Below the pieces are notes generated by a model that saw only the letters and a program-made list of their open reading frames with translations, ran no database searches and was not told where the DNA came from. A program made the translations under genes and the position numbers. DNA of 49,861 bases from Micavibrio aeruginosavorus (GTDB taxonomy: Bacteria; Pseudomonadota; Alphaproteobacteria; Micavibrionales; Micavibrionaceae). Every line of letters begins with the position of its first letter. Positions within the stretch are counted from its first letter, which is position 1. Positions 24,993 through 34,082 of this stretch are shown here, one piece after another. The stretch spans positions 1-49,861 of the forward strand of contig QFQB01000009.1 of the NCBI GenBank assembly GCA_003241475.1, written 5' to 3'.

Positions 24993-25027
24993 GAAGAAGC
25001 GATATAGGCCGCCGAACGCAAAATCAA

Positions 25028-25522
25028 CTACATTGCTGCGGGTTTATTTTCCGGCCCGGAGCCGAAAAGCTGGGCCAGCTTGGACCGCAGGGGTTTGCAC
25101 AATGCTTCGTCATTCTCGCTCATCAAAAGGGCGGTGCGCAGGGCCTGAATATCGGAGCCGTTGTTTTGCGCGCATACGGTCATGATCTGCACGGCGCGCA
25201 ACTCCACTTCGGGGCTGAAAGATGTTTCAAACACGGAAAAGGCGGCGGGGACGTGGTCGGCAAGTGGCAGAAGTGCAATCGTATCGAGTGCCATCGTGAT
25301 GGCTCTTGTCTCCTGCGGGCTACCATGGTTGGCGCGGGCGAACACGCTCATGGCCGCGGCATGCTGTTTTTCGGCTGGCAGTTTTTCGGCTTCATCGAGG
25401 GCGGCATCAAGCGCGTTGCCTCCCTCGCCCTTGCGGCTTTGGTAATACCGGTTGATGGCTTGGGTGAAGGGGGCGGCAATGCCGTTTTCCGGCTTTTGCG
25501 GACCGATGGGTGAATGCAGCAT
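25028..25522 (-). CDS. Helical-repeat hypothetical protein, 164 aa
   Basis: A strong GGAAGGAGA ribosome site precedes the ATG. The protein contains two copies of a 37-residue helical repeat: LPAEKQHAAAMSVFARA starts one and LPLADHVPAAFSVFET the next, exactly 37 residues later. The same unit builds the proteins at 28095-29498 and 33010-33963. There is no signal peptide or membrane helix, so it is probably a small cytoplasmic alpha-solenoid involved in protein contacts. Function unknown. Confidence 0.72.
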   Translation of the reverse strand: MLHSPIGPQKPENGIAAPFTQAINRYYQSRKGEGGNALDAALDEAEKLPAEKQHAAAMSVFARANHGSPQETRAITMALDTIALLPLADHVPAAFSVFETSFSPEVELRAVQIMTVCAQNNGSDIQALRTALLMSENDEALCKPLRSKLAQLFGSGPENKPAAM

Positions 25523-25610
25523 GATTCGTCTCCTTCCCTAGATCTTTAAGGGTAGGCTCATATGCACGCGATGCAACGATTTGATGGAAGTTTTCCCCAG
25601 ACGGGTCCGA

Positions 25611-26504
25611 TTAAGCAGTCTCGAACGACGGCCAGCCGTATTCTTTCGCCATCTTGTCGATCTGCTCGTCGTTGCGCCAACCCATGTTCTGGTTTTTCAG
25701 GCCGCTCGCTTGCGTGGACGGCCATTCCAGCACTTTGACATCCTTGGGCGCCTTGCGGTATCTGCAGCCGTTCATGCGCGCCATCCAGTACAGCCAGACA
25801 TCGTCCGCGTGCGGACACAGGCGCTTGAAATCAGCGGTGTTGAGCGTTTGCGGCGGCAGGGCGCCGGGCGGGTACAGAACGCCGCCGAAGCCGTAGGGCA
25901 TAACATCCAGCGCATCCGCCAGCGGGCCTCTGATTTCCTTCCACTCGCGGAAAGGACGCTTTTTTCCTGATGCATCGACGGGAATGCGCACACCATAATG
26001 GCAGACGATTTCCTTGTAGTCGCCGCTCCACGCTTCGATCAATTCTTCCAGCATGGTCGGCTTGTAATACATGTCGTCGTCAACCGTGATGATGATGGCA
26101 TTAGGAAAAGTTGTGAGCGTGTAGAAAATTTTCTTAAAGGATTTGTAATCTTCGGGCGCGGCGCGGAATTCGACATTGCGGGATTCCAGTGCGCGCATCT
26201 CCGGCGTGATATGCGCCATGTCCGGCTCGTACAGCCAGACGATAACGCGGTCGGCCTTGACCGTTTGCCGCGTCAGGCATTCGAGAGTCCAGTGCAGCGT
26301 GCCGAACCGCTTGGGGTAGGAGGTGAGGGAGATGATCACTTCTTCTTTGCGGCCATGCGGTTTGGTCTCAAACGGCTCGCGGCTGGTTTTCTTGATGCGG
26401 AGCAGGGCGGCCCAGTTCTCGAAATACTGAATGAAATCGCGCACGCGCCAATAAAGGTAATTGTACACGCGCTGGGGGTCTTTGAGCTTATCGAGAACCG
26501 ACAT
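25611..26504 (-). CDS. Probable glycosyltransferase (GT-A fold)
   Basis: A 297-residue protein with a glycosyltransferase-like core. The strand EEVIISLTSYPKRF (about residues 55-68) opens the nucleotide-binding half. RVIVWLYEPDM is a second strand, and IITVDDDMYYKPTMLEELI (about 138-157) carries the DDD metal/nucleotide-sugar motif of GT-A enzymes. The C-terminal part has DDVWLYWMARMNG, where the acidic pair could be the catalytic region. AGGATTTT precedes the ATG. There is no signal peptide; the N-terminal basic-aromatic region may sit on the membrane. Donor and acceptor are unknown, and the gene is alone rather than in a polysaccharide cluster. Confidence 0.78.
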   Translation of the reverse strand: MSVLDKLKDPQRVYNYLYWRVRDFIQYFENWAALLRIKKTSREPFETKPHGRKEEVIISLTSYPKRFGTLHWTLECLTRQTVKADRVIVWLYEPDMAHITPEMRALESRNVEFRAAPEDYKSFKKIFYTLTTFPNAIIITVDDDMYYKPTMLEELIEAWSGDYKEIVCHYGVRIPVDASGKKRPFREWKEIRGPLADALDVMPYGFGGVLYPPGALPPQTLNTADFKRLCPHADDVWLYWMARMNGCRYRKAPKDVKVLEWPSTQASGLKNQNMGWRNDEQIDKMAKEYGWPSFETA

Positions 26505-26586
26505 CGAAAATCCTGTTTTACGTTATGAATAACATGCTGGTTTTACGCAGCTGCAGCATATGTTGTATAGCATGATTTCATACGGC

Positions 26587-28074
26587 TTAGACAGGGCCTG
26601 TGTAGGGGCCTTTATAGTCTTTCCAGCGGTCGGGGCGTTCTTCCGCCGGCACGGCGTTCCAGCCGCGGTTGAGAACGTCCAGTTCAGGGGGCAGGAACAC
26701 GCCGTCTTTGAGGATGCATTCGCCGTCCAGATACATATCGCCGAGCATCGTGGTGATATCCCAATGCATTCTGGCCTTGTTGCCGTTGTTCATGTGGACG
26801 GGCGTGCCGAGGTAATCGGTCATGGTATAGGCATCGCCTTGCGCGGTGTGGAAGCTGGAGCTGATTTTTTCCACCAGCAATCCGTTGGCGACGTGACGTT
26901 TCAGGTGTGGATTGGTGCCGATGCCGATTTCGCCAACGCGCGCGTGATTGGGGTGAAGGTCTAGGAATTCCTGAAAATGCTCTTCGCCTTCTTCGGCGGT
27001 AAAGGAAACCATGACGCCGTCTTCGAAATGGCGCGTCAGGTTGACGACCTGTTTTGTTTCATCCTGAATGGCAAGGAATTTTCCTTTGGAGACAATCACG
27101 CCGTTCACGCTGTCCACACGCGGTGCGCTGAACACTTCCGATCCCGGCACGTTGCGCCGCGTCTGGCTGTTGGCGAACGTAAAGTGGCGGCCGTCATGGT
27201 CGACCAACGACATGCGCACATCGGTTCCGTCATCGTTCGTGAAGCGAAGCTCCGTTGTTTTGTTCAATTTTTCGATCAGGAAGTCATTGGCCTTTTCAAT
27301 CTGCGCATCCGGCTGGTCGCACAGCTCGAAAAACAGCTTCAGATAATCCTGATAGGGAATGCCGTCGATTTCGGCATCGATGGGGGTGGGAAAGAAAGTG
27401 AGCGTGGACATGACCGCGCCGGACAAAACGCGCTCGCGCATCGGTTTGATCAGTTCGGCATAGGCTTCATGCTTTTCTTTGTCTTTTTCGATTGTATGCG
27501 GCGGGTTCGAGCTTGGCACGGCGATAATGCGGTTTGTCAGTTTCTCGCTCAAGGAAATGGAATATGCCGCGTAATTTTTCAGGCCTTGTTCATCCATGTG
27601 GTTGACAGCAAGGCGCGTGAAATCATGATCCGCAATTTCGAACTGCATCGGAATGGATCGGGCGCGCAAGCGTTCGATGATCGGTCTGATAATATCGTTC
27701 GATCCGTTGCCGATGATAAGGGAGGCGTGCGTGTCTGTTTTTTGCTCGTCAATGTTGTATAAACGATTGGCCAGCCCTTCTTGCAAGGCGGGATCGGCTT
27801 TGAGCGGTGCATGGCTCGACCACAATGGAAAGTAATGCTTGTCATAGGCGGCGGCGAATTCGTCATTGCCCAATAGCCCGCCGTGATGCAGCGTCATGAC
27901 GCGGGTTGCGCGTTGCACGGCATCCACCAGTTTTTCAATGCTTGTAAAAGGCTCGTCCAGATAGAACCGCGCATCGGTGATAAGGCCGATGAAATGGTTC
28001 GGCGTCGCATCATGGGCATGCCAGAGGTCTTGGGCCAGTTTCTTGAAATAGGGACTGATATCGGAATTAAGCAT
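26587..28074 (-). CDS. M29 family metallo-aminopeptidase
   Basis: A 495-residue peptidase of the thermophilic aminopeptidase (AmpT/AmpS) family M29, which removes N-terminal residues using two metal ions. All six ligands are in place with family spacing: E313 (NVPGSEVFSAP), E382 (VGEIGIGTNP), H409 and Y416 (FHTAQGDAY), H437 and D439 (MHWDITTML). The C-terminal GECILKDGVFLPPEL is also conserved. It is longer than usual (about 410 residues), with the extra length in the N-terminal half (roughly residues 60-170). No signal peptide, so cytoplasmic. It is downstream of the 467-aa repeat-protein gene on the same strand. Confidence 0.88.
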   Translation of the reverse strand: MLNSDISPYFKKLAQDLWHAHDATPNHFIGLITDARFYLDEPFTSIEKLVDAVQRATRVMTLHHGGLLGNDEFAAAYDKHYFPLWSSHAPLKADPALQEGLANRLYNIDEQKTDTHASLIIGNGSNDIIRPIIERLRARSIPMQFEIADHDFTRLAVNHMDEQGLKNYAAYSISLSEKLTNRIIAVPSSNPPHTIEKDKEKHEAYAELIKPMRERVLSGAVMSTLTFFPTPIDAEIDGIPYQDYLKLFFELCDQPDAQIEKANDFLIEKLNKTTELRFTNDDGTDVRMSLVDHDGRHFTFANSQTRRNVPGSEVFSAPRVDSVNGVIVSKGKFLAIQDETKQVVNLTRHFEDGVMVSFTAEEGEEHFQEFLDLHPNHARVGEIGIGTNPHLKRHVANGLLVEKISSSFHTAQGDAYTMTDYLGTPVHMNNGNKARMHWDITTMLGDMYLDGECILKDGVFLPPELDVLNRGWNAVPAEERPDRWKDYKGPYTGPV

Positions 28075-28094
28075 GCTGCGTTTCTATCGTGGTG

Positions 28095-29498
28095 TTAAAG
28101 TGTCGGGGCTTGTGGCTTCGGCAACGCGGCCATCCGCTTGACGAATTCTTCTATGTCCATTGCATCTTCTGGTGGTTCAAGAGCCTTTTTCGTTTTCGCG
28201 ATTTCTTCGTTGCAAGCGCGGGCGATGCCATCACTTTCAGGCGCAAGCATGATGATGTCCTTGTAGTTTTCGATGCGCTTTTCCAAGGGGTAGAACCCGA
28301 CGCCCTTGACGGCAAGCCTGAGGACATCGTCTTCCATGTCCGGATAGCCTGCGACTACGGGGTAGAGCGATATCGCTTCCGAAAACAATTTTTTGGGATC
28401 GGCATCGGGCAAATGCAAAACAGCATAGCGAAGGCCCAGTTCTCGCTGCTCGTCGGTTGTTGCGTACTCCAGAACATCCCGCACGAAAGACACGGTTTCT
28501 TTCAAAACGCCTACAACGCAGCTGTCCAGCGCCGTTTTAAAGGTTTTATCGCGCAGTTCCTCATTGGCCTGCAATTCCGGCGTTTCCGAAATCGTTTTTG
28601 CCAAGCCCTTTGCCATTTGATGGCGGAACCAATCATGTAAGTGACAGACGTTGTGAAGGGACAATGCAAAACACTTTATGGCGAGCGGGCGGCTCTTGTC
28701 CTTGATTTCTGTATAAATCTCGTAAAAGGCTTCTGCTCTGTCTTTAAGCGGTACGGTGCCGATAACCTGATGGGCGTACATCAAGGCGCGTTCCTTGAAT
28801 TTCTCGTTGTCGCTTTCATAGACATGCTGCATGGCGGCATTGAACCGATGAGATTCCGGCATGTATTTGATTGCCGCGAACGAGCGCTTTAGCGCGATTT
28901 CACGCATGGGGTCATTTCGTTCAAACTTGCGTGCAAGATCCAACCCTGCGGCGGTGACTTCTTTGTACGGCAGTTTTAACAAGGCGGATCGGGCGAAAAT
29001 CAAAGCTTTCTTGTTTAGTTCGGAATCGCCTTCGCAGGCTTCTGCCAAATCCATAGAGGCTTTGAACATTTTGTGGTTGGGAAGTTCACCAATCGCTTGA
29101 ATGGCCTCTTTGTAAATCTTGGATTTCAACTTTGCGCTTGCTTCTTGCTCTTTCAACATGTCTTGAAAGGCTTTCAGGCGGTCATTGGCGCTCATGTCCG
29201 TGCATGCATCGATGGTATCGAGCGCCTTTTGCGTCAGCCATTCTCTCAACGGGTAGCCGCTCAATGGCCGTATCATCATAGTCTTATGATATGCCTCTTC
29301 TGGCGGCAACTTGTCGATAATCAACTTGATGGCGGTCTGCGTCATTTCGGGATTGCGTATGCTTTCATTTACCGACTCCTTGACCAATGCGAACAGCAAA
29401 TCCGATACGGCGGCATTGCCGGTCAGCGTGCCTTCTGCTGCGCGTTTGTAAACATCCTGCAAAGTTTGGGAAAGGCCGGGGCTGACTTCGAACGACAT
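28095..29498 (-). CDS. Alpha-solenoid repeat protein, 467 aa
   Basis: ATG 29498 has CAGGAG 7 bases upstream. The protein is almost entirely helical and built from a repeat of 36-37 residues whose anchor is LP, MP or VP: LPNHKMFKASMDLAEA, LPYKEVTAAGLDLARK, MPESHRFNAAMQHVYE and VPLKDRAEAFYEIYTE follow one another at 37, 37 and 36 residues. The C-terminus ends with DIEEFVKRMAALPKP, which resembles the end of the 317-aa paralogue at 33010 (NFVQKMQAMPSP). No signal peptide or enzymatic motif. I infer a protein-interaction scaffold; it is not a standard TPR by residue pattern. Function unknown. Confidence 0.76.
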   Translation of the reverse strand: MSFEVSPGLSQTLQDVYKRAAEGTLTGNAAVSDLLFALVKESVNESIRNPEMTQTAIKLIIDKLPPEEAYHKTMMIRPLSGYPLREWLTQKALDTIDACTDMSANDRLKAFQDMLKEQEASAKLKSKIYKEAIQAIGELPNHKMFKASMDLAEACEGDSELNKKALIFARSALLKLPYKEVTAAGLDLARKFERNDPMREIALKRSFAAIKYMPESHRFNAAMQHVYESDNEKFKERALMYAHQVIGTVPLKDRAEAFYEIYTEIKDKSRPLAIKCFALSLHNVCHLHDWFRHQMAKGLAKTISETPELQANEELRDKTFKTALDSCVVGVLKETVSFVRDVLEYATTDEQRELGLRYAVLHLPDADPKKLFSEAISLYPVVAGYPDMEDDVLRLAVKGVGFYPLEKRIENYKDIIMLAPESDGIARACNEEIAKTKKALEPPEDAMDIEEFVKRMAALPKPQAPTL

Positions 29499-29653
29499 AG
29501 AATACTCCTGAATGAACAGGGGCACCCTAGGCCACAGCATCAATTATGTCAACATCCCTTGGCGCGGATCGGTGAGGAGACGGGCTTAAAACCCGTGGAC
29601 TTGGCTGGAATCTTGGATTAGTTTGCCAAGAAATTTGGACATTAAGGTTTGCT

Positions 29654-30925
29654 ATGCTTGACATAAAATTCATCAGAGAAAACGCCGATCTCGTAAAGCA
29701 AAATTGCGCGAACAGAAATGTGAGTCTGGATATCGATCATTTGCTGGAGGTTGATGCCAAGCGCAGGAAGCTCGAGCAGGACCTTCAGCATGTAAGGTCC
29801 GAATCCAACAAGATTTCTTCGCAGCGGGATATGGACCCTGCCGCGCGGGCCGAAGCGGGCAAAAAACTGCGCGCCGAAGGCGAAGCCTTGGAAGCCGAAC
29901 TGCGCGTCGTCAAGGCGCAGGCCGACGACGTCTTGAAAATGGTGCCGAACCTGACGCATCCGCAAACGCCGATCGGCGCGGAAGAGAGCGACAGCGTAAC
30001 CATCAAGACCGGAAAATTTCCCGTTCCTTCTTTTTCCTTCAAGCCCAAGGACCATCTGGACCTTGGCCGGGATCTGAAAATCATAGACATGGAGGCCGGA
30101 TCGAAGGTTGCAGGCTCCGGATTTTATTTCCTCAAGGGAAAAGGCGCGCTTTTGGAAATCGCGCTACAGCATCACGTGATAAAGAAGCTTATCGCGCGCG
30201 GCTACCAGTTCCAGATTACGCCGGACATCGCCAACAATGACACGCTTTTGGGCACGGGATATGTTCCGCGCGGCAATGAAACGAACACCTATTGCATCGA
30301 AGATACGAATTTGAGCCTTATCGCGACGGCGGAAATTACCTTGTGCGGCCAGTTCCGCGACGAGGTTCTGGCGGAAAGCCAGCTACCGGTGAAGCTCGTG
30401 GGCTTAAGCCACTGCTTCCGCACCGAGCGGGCCGGCGGCAAGGCCACGCGGGGGATCTACCGCGTGCACCAGTTCACGAAAGTGGAGATGGTCGTTCTGT
30501 GTCTGCCCGAAGACAGCGAGAAAATTCATCAGGAGCTTCTCGAAATCGAAATGGAAGTTTTCGACGATCTGGGGCTGTCGTACCGCGTTCTCGACATCGC
30601 GTCCGGCGATCTGGGGGCGTCGGCCTACCGCAAATTCGACATCGAAGCATGGATGCCGGGCCGCGGCGAGGCGGGCGAATACGGCGAGGTGACCAGCACC
30701 AGCAATTGCACCGAATACCAGTCGAGAAGACTCAACATCAAATACAAGCCTAAAAACGAAAAGGCCGCTTTCGTGCACACGCTGAACGGCACGGGCGTCG
30801 CCATCAGCCGCGCCATCGTCGGCCTGCTGGAGAATTACCAGACCAAAGACGGCGATATAAAATTCCCGCCGGCGGTTGCGCAAATTCTCGGCTTCTCCGA
30901 AATCCTGAAAAGCGAATCCGTGTAA
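29654..30925 (+). CDS. serS: Seryl-tRNA synthetase
   Basis: Charges tRNA-Ser and, through selenocysteine tRNA where present, primes selenocysteine. Residues about 1-110 form the long antiparallel coiled-coil arm that grips the tRNA variable arm (DHLLEVDAKRRKLEQDLQHV and the following KKLRAEGEALEAEL). The class II core has motif 2 HCFRTERAGGKATRGIYRVHQ and motif 3 TLNGTGVAISRAIVGLLENY. The 423-residue length is standard. AAGG lies about 7 bases before the ATG. Transcribed alone between two leftward genes. Confidence 0.97.
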   Translation: MLDIKFIRENADLVKQNCANRNVSLDIDHLLEVDAKRRKLEQDLQHVRSESNKISSQRDMDPAARAEAGKKLRAEGEALEAELRVVKAQADDVLKMVPNLTHPQTPIGAEESDSVTIKTGKFPVPSFSFKPKDHLDLGRDLKIIDMEAGSKVAGSGFYFLKGKGALLEIALQHHVIKKLIARGYQFQITPDIANNDTLLGTGYVPRGNETNTYCIEDTNLSLIATAEITLCGQFRDEVLAESQLPVKLVGLSHCFRTERAGGKATRGIYRVHQFTKVEMVVLCLPEDSEKIHQELLEIEMEVFDDLGLSYRVLDIASGDLGASAYRKFDIEAWMPGRGEAGEYGEVTSTSNCTEYQSRRLNIKYKPKNEKAAFVHTLNGTGVAISRAIVGLLENYQTKDGDIKFPPAVAQILGFSEILKSESV

Positions 30926-30947
30926 GGAGAGGGGACGGGGCCGATCT

Positions 30948-32825
30948 TTATGCCTGCCCCTGATCCAGCTTCGTGATCGCCTTATAAATCAATTCATAGC
31001 CGTCGCGCGAGAGCACGGATTCCGGATGGAACTGGAATCCAACAAAGCCGCTGCCTTCCATGGCGATGATGCGCCCGTTTTCGTCCGTGTCGAACGCGAT
31101 GTCATGGCGCGCCTTCGCGGCGGCGTCGAACACAGGGGAGAAGGAGTTGTAGAATCCGAGCAGGCATGCCTGCCCGAACACGCTGACCTTTCTGGCTTCT
31201 CCTTGCGTCGGCGCGTCCTGTTTTTTTACCGATAGTTTTTCGAATACGGACAGGGCCTGATGGCCGAGGCAGATGCCGAGCATCGGCTTGTTCCGCTCTT
31301 TCAAAATTTTGATGCATTCCTGCAGCTTTTTCATCCGCGCATCGCCCATGTCGTTGGGATCGCCGGGCCCGGGGCCGAGCACGACGATCCCGCTTTTATC
31401 CTTTTCAGGGTCAAAGCCGAGCGTATCGACGACGTCCGCCTTCGCGCCCATGCGTTCCAGAAGATGCTTGATCATGAACGCGAAATTGTCTTCGTTGTTC
31501 ACGATGGTGACGGCTTTGTGCTGCAGATTCTCGCCGGCGAGGATGTACGGATTTTGCTTGTTCATCCAAAAGGACGATAGCTCCGCATTGCGGCCCATCA
31601 AGGCCTCGCGCACGCTGTCGTGCAACTCCGGCGTCAGATAGGTTTCGCTGATGATGCTTGATCCCGTGACCGCGCTCATGACGCCCATGGCTTTGGCGGC
31701 GCTTTCCTTGGCTTCGGAATCCGGATCGGAATCCTTCACCAGCCCGCCGCCCGCCTGCACGAAGAATTTTCCGTCGCCGCGGATTTCCATGCCGCGGATC
31801 AAAATCGCGGTGTCGAGATCGCCGTAATGCTCTTTCGTACGCAGGGCTTTGTAAATGCCGACTTCGCCGCTGTAATACCGGCGCGATTGCGTTTCATATT
31901 TTTCAATGATGCGCGTTGCGCTTTCGATGGGCGATCCGGTGACCGTGGGGGCGTGCAATGTCTCGCGCAAGGCCGCGATCGTATTGCGCGGGCGGCGGCC
32001 GACCAGTTCATATTCCGTGTGCACCACCGCACCGATCTCCCGCAGGAACGGTCCGCGGATTTCGCCGCCTTCGGGGCAGATGGAGCCCATCATTTTCAAT
32101 TCTTCGTCCAGAACCTGAAACAGCTCGTTGATCTCTTTTTCATCGCGCACGAAGGCCTGCAGGCGCGCGGGGAATGTCTCGCGGTCTTCTTTGCGCAGCG
32201 TGCCCGCGATGGGGATCATGATCGCCTCGTCGCCGGAAATTTCCAGATGGCGTTCGGGCGTTGCGCTCACGATATACTGGTTCTTGGCCGGATCGCGGCT
32301 GTCGATATTTGCGAACAAGACCGTCATATACTGGCCATTGCCCTGAAGCAGCCGTTTATAGATGCTCAGGATGTTTTCGATGCGGGCGGCGCATAAATTT
32401 CCTTCGAAACGGCGGGATAAAATCGTTTGCGACGTATTGCCGCCGCCGATTTCGTTTTCCTGAAATTTTTTGACCAGCGCGGCATAATCCTCGTCGGAAA
32501 TATCGGGAACGATCTCGCCTGCAATGGCGATCGGCGCGTCTTTGATTGTTGCGATGAAATCTTCCTTGTCCATGCTCAGCGTGCGGGAGGCGGAGAGCGC
32601 AAGGATCGGCTCGTCGCCTTTGGCTTCGAACCCGCGTTCGCGGATTATGCGGTAGGGAAGGAGGAAAACCACATCCTTGCCGGTTTGAAGCGAGAGCGCA
32701 TGAATGGCGTCCAGCCCTTGCAGAACATGCAGCGGCCCCTGATAACAGGTGACGGTTCCGTGCTTTTCAAGAATGGCGAAGGGTTTGGACAGGTCGATGA
32801 ATTGGTCGAAAGAATGTGCAGGCAC
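30948..32825 (-). CDS. PhzE-like anthranilate synthase family enzyme (fused synthase and amidotransferase)
   Basis: A 625-residue fusion. Residues about 1-390 are the chorismate-binding synthase and about 435-620 the class I glutamine amidotransferase with C519 (LGICLGHQ), H600 and E602 (QFHPES). The synthase part has PIAGTLRKEDRE, VLDEELKMMGSICPEGG, HTEYELVGR, APTVTGSPIESATRIIEKYE and YYSGEVGIY. These phrases and the length are closer to PhzE (2-amino-2-desoxyisochorismate synthase of phenazine synthesis) and its relatives than to ordinary TrpE-TrpG. No other phenazine or tryptophan genes are adjacent. It could make anthranilate for tryptophan or an aminated isochorismate for a secondary product. 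The start is GTG with AAGGA upstream. Confidence 0.85.
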   Translation of the reverse strand: MPAHSFDQFIDLSKPFAILEKHGTVTCYQGPLHVLQGLDAIHALSLQTGKDVVFLLPYRIIRERGFEAKGDEPILALSASRTLSMDKEDFIATIKDAPIAIAGEIVPDISDEDYAALVKKFQENEIGGGNTSQTILSRRFEGNLCAARIENILSIYKRLLQGNGQYMTVLFANIDSRDPAKNQYIVSATPERHLEISGDEAIMIPIAGTLRKEDRETFPARLQAFVRDEKEINELFQVLDEELKMMGSICPEGGEIRGPFLREIGAVVHTEYELVGRRPRNTIAALRETLHAPTVTGSPIESATRIIEKYETQSRRYYSGEVGIYKALRTKEHYGDLDTAILIRGMEIRGDGKFFVQAGGGLVKDSDPDSEAKESAAKAMGVMSAVTGSSIISETYLTPELHDSVREALMGRNAELSSFWMNKQNPYILAGENLQHKAVTIVNNEDNFAFMIKHLLERMGAKADVVDTLGFDPEKDKSGIVVLGPGPGDPNDMGDARMKKLQECIKILKERNKPMLGICLGHQALSVFEKLSVKKQDAPTQGEARKVSVFGQACLLGFYNSFSPVFDAAAKARHDIAFDTDENGRIIAMEGSGFVGFQFHPESVLSRDGYELIYKAITKLDQGQA

Positions 32826-33009
32826 AGCGTATATTCCTTAAATCTCTGTATTTATATATGGCGGATTGGATAGGGCCGGTATAGCGCAAGGGCTTATCGG
32901 CCGCGCGAAATTACGATGCGCGACGCCAACGGGAAGGGATCAGGATCTGTGCCGGAACTTTGTTCATATAATCTTGATACTATAGAAAATCGGGGTCGTC
33001 CAGCGCGTT

Positions 33010-33963
33010 TTACGGCGAGGGCATTGCCTGCATTTTCTGGACGAAGTTTGCGGGGGTCATCTGTTCCGGTTTGTCTTTGGTTTTTGGCTCCGCGTTGACA
33101 ACGGCAAAGGCCATGTCGATTACGGTTTGTCTTAGTTCGGAAACGCGTCCGCCTTCAAGACAGCTGGCTTCGCAAAAACGTGCGGTCTGTTCCAGCGTGG
33201 AAAGATTATACGCCGTAGCGGGGGCTTCCATATCGAGCATCCTGTCCACAGCCTGCAAGGCGATATCCGTGTTGTCCGTGAATTTCAGAACATCATGGAT
33301 CAGATCTATTGCGGATTCCGCGGGCATTTTTTCCGCTATATCCATGGCGAGAACCAGCGCCTCGTTGATGAGTTCCTCGCTTTCCGCGTTCATGGCAATG
33401 ACCATCGCGCGCTCGACCGCTTCTGCGGGCGTGACCGTGGTGTTTATAGGCAAAAGAGAGAGTTCCTTGGCAAGCACCACGTCGCCATAATCATCGAACA
33501 CTTCGAAAAACTTATCGCAGGCATTCATTTGCTCCTGCTCCGGAATGTGGTCGATGTAGTTTGCAGTCCTGATGGCTTCATCTTCGTTTCGCAGATCGCC
33601 AGATTCCAGCCATGAATAAGCAGCACCAAACCGGTCTTGAGCGGGCAAAAGATCAATGGCGCGGAAGGTGCGGTCGCTGGCGAATTTTTCGAGCATGGGA
33701 TCTTCCGTTGCCGTATAAAATATGTGAGTGAAAGCGGGGCGCTCGTGCAGATCCACGGCTGCCACAATCGCATCGAGAGTATCGCATTTCTCTTCGGTCG
33801 TGAGCGTCTCGCTTTTCAGAACATGTACGGCGGTTTGCACGAGGAGGCGATCGACGGGGAGGGGGCCTTGCGCGGCGGCGGCAAAAATTTTCCCCAGCGC
33901 CTTGTGCAGTTTCTTGTCTTCTTTGGAAAGCTGGGTGGGTTCAAGATTAATCAGCAAGACCAT
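33010..33963 (-). CDS. Alpha-solenoid repeat protein, 317 aa
   Basis: AGAGG precedes the ATG. The product is all-helical and acidic, with the LP-anchored repeat seen in the 164-aa and 467-aa genes: LPAQDRFGAAYSWLES, then IPEQEQMNACDKFFEV 34 residues later, then LPINTTVTPAEAVERA. The N-terminal DKKLHKALGKIFAAAAQG is like the N-terminus of the 467-aa protein (SQTLQDVYKRAAEG), and both end with an F-V-x-K/R-M motif. It is divergent from uvrB. Function unknown; likely a protein-protein interaction scaffold. Confidence 0.75.
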   Translation of the reverse strand: MVLLINLEPTQLSKEDKKLHKALGKIFAAAAQGPLPVDRLLVQTAVHVLKSETLTTEEKCDTLDAIVAAVDLHERPAFTHIFYTATEDPMLEKFASDRTFRAIDLLPAQDRFGAAYSWLESGDLRNEDEAIRTANYIDHIPEQEQMNACDKFFEVFDDYGDVVLAKELSLLPINTTVTPAEAVERAMVIAMNAESEELINEALVLAMDIAEKMPAESAIDLIHDVLKFTDNTDIALQAVDRMLDMEAPATAYNLSTLEQTARFCEASCLEGGRVSELRQTVIDMAFAVVNAEPKTKDKPEQMTPANFVQKMQAMPSP

Positions 33964-34082
33964 ATCAATACCTCTTATACATTTTGACTATGGGGCCAAC
34001 CTAGGCCCGCCATGGCCTTATGTCAACGCCCCGGACCCCCTTATCCTTTGCCTTTTCAGGCGGTTGTTCTATATTTGTCCCC

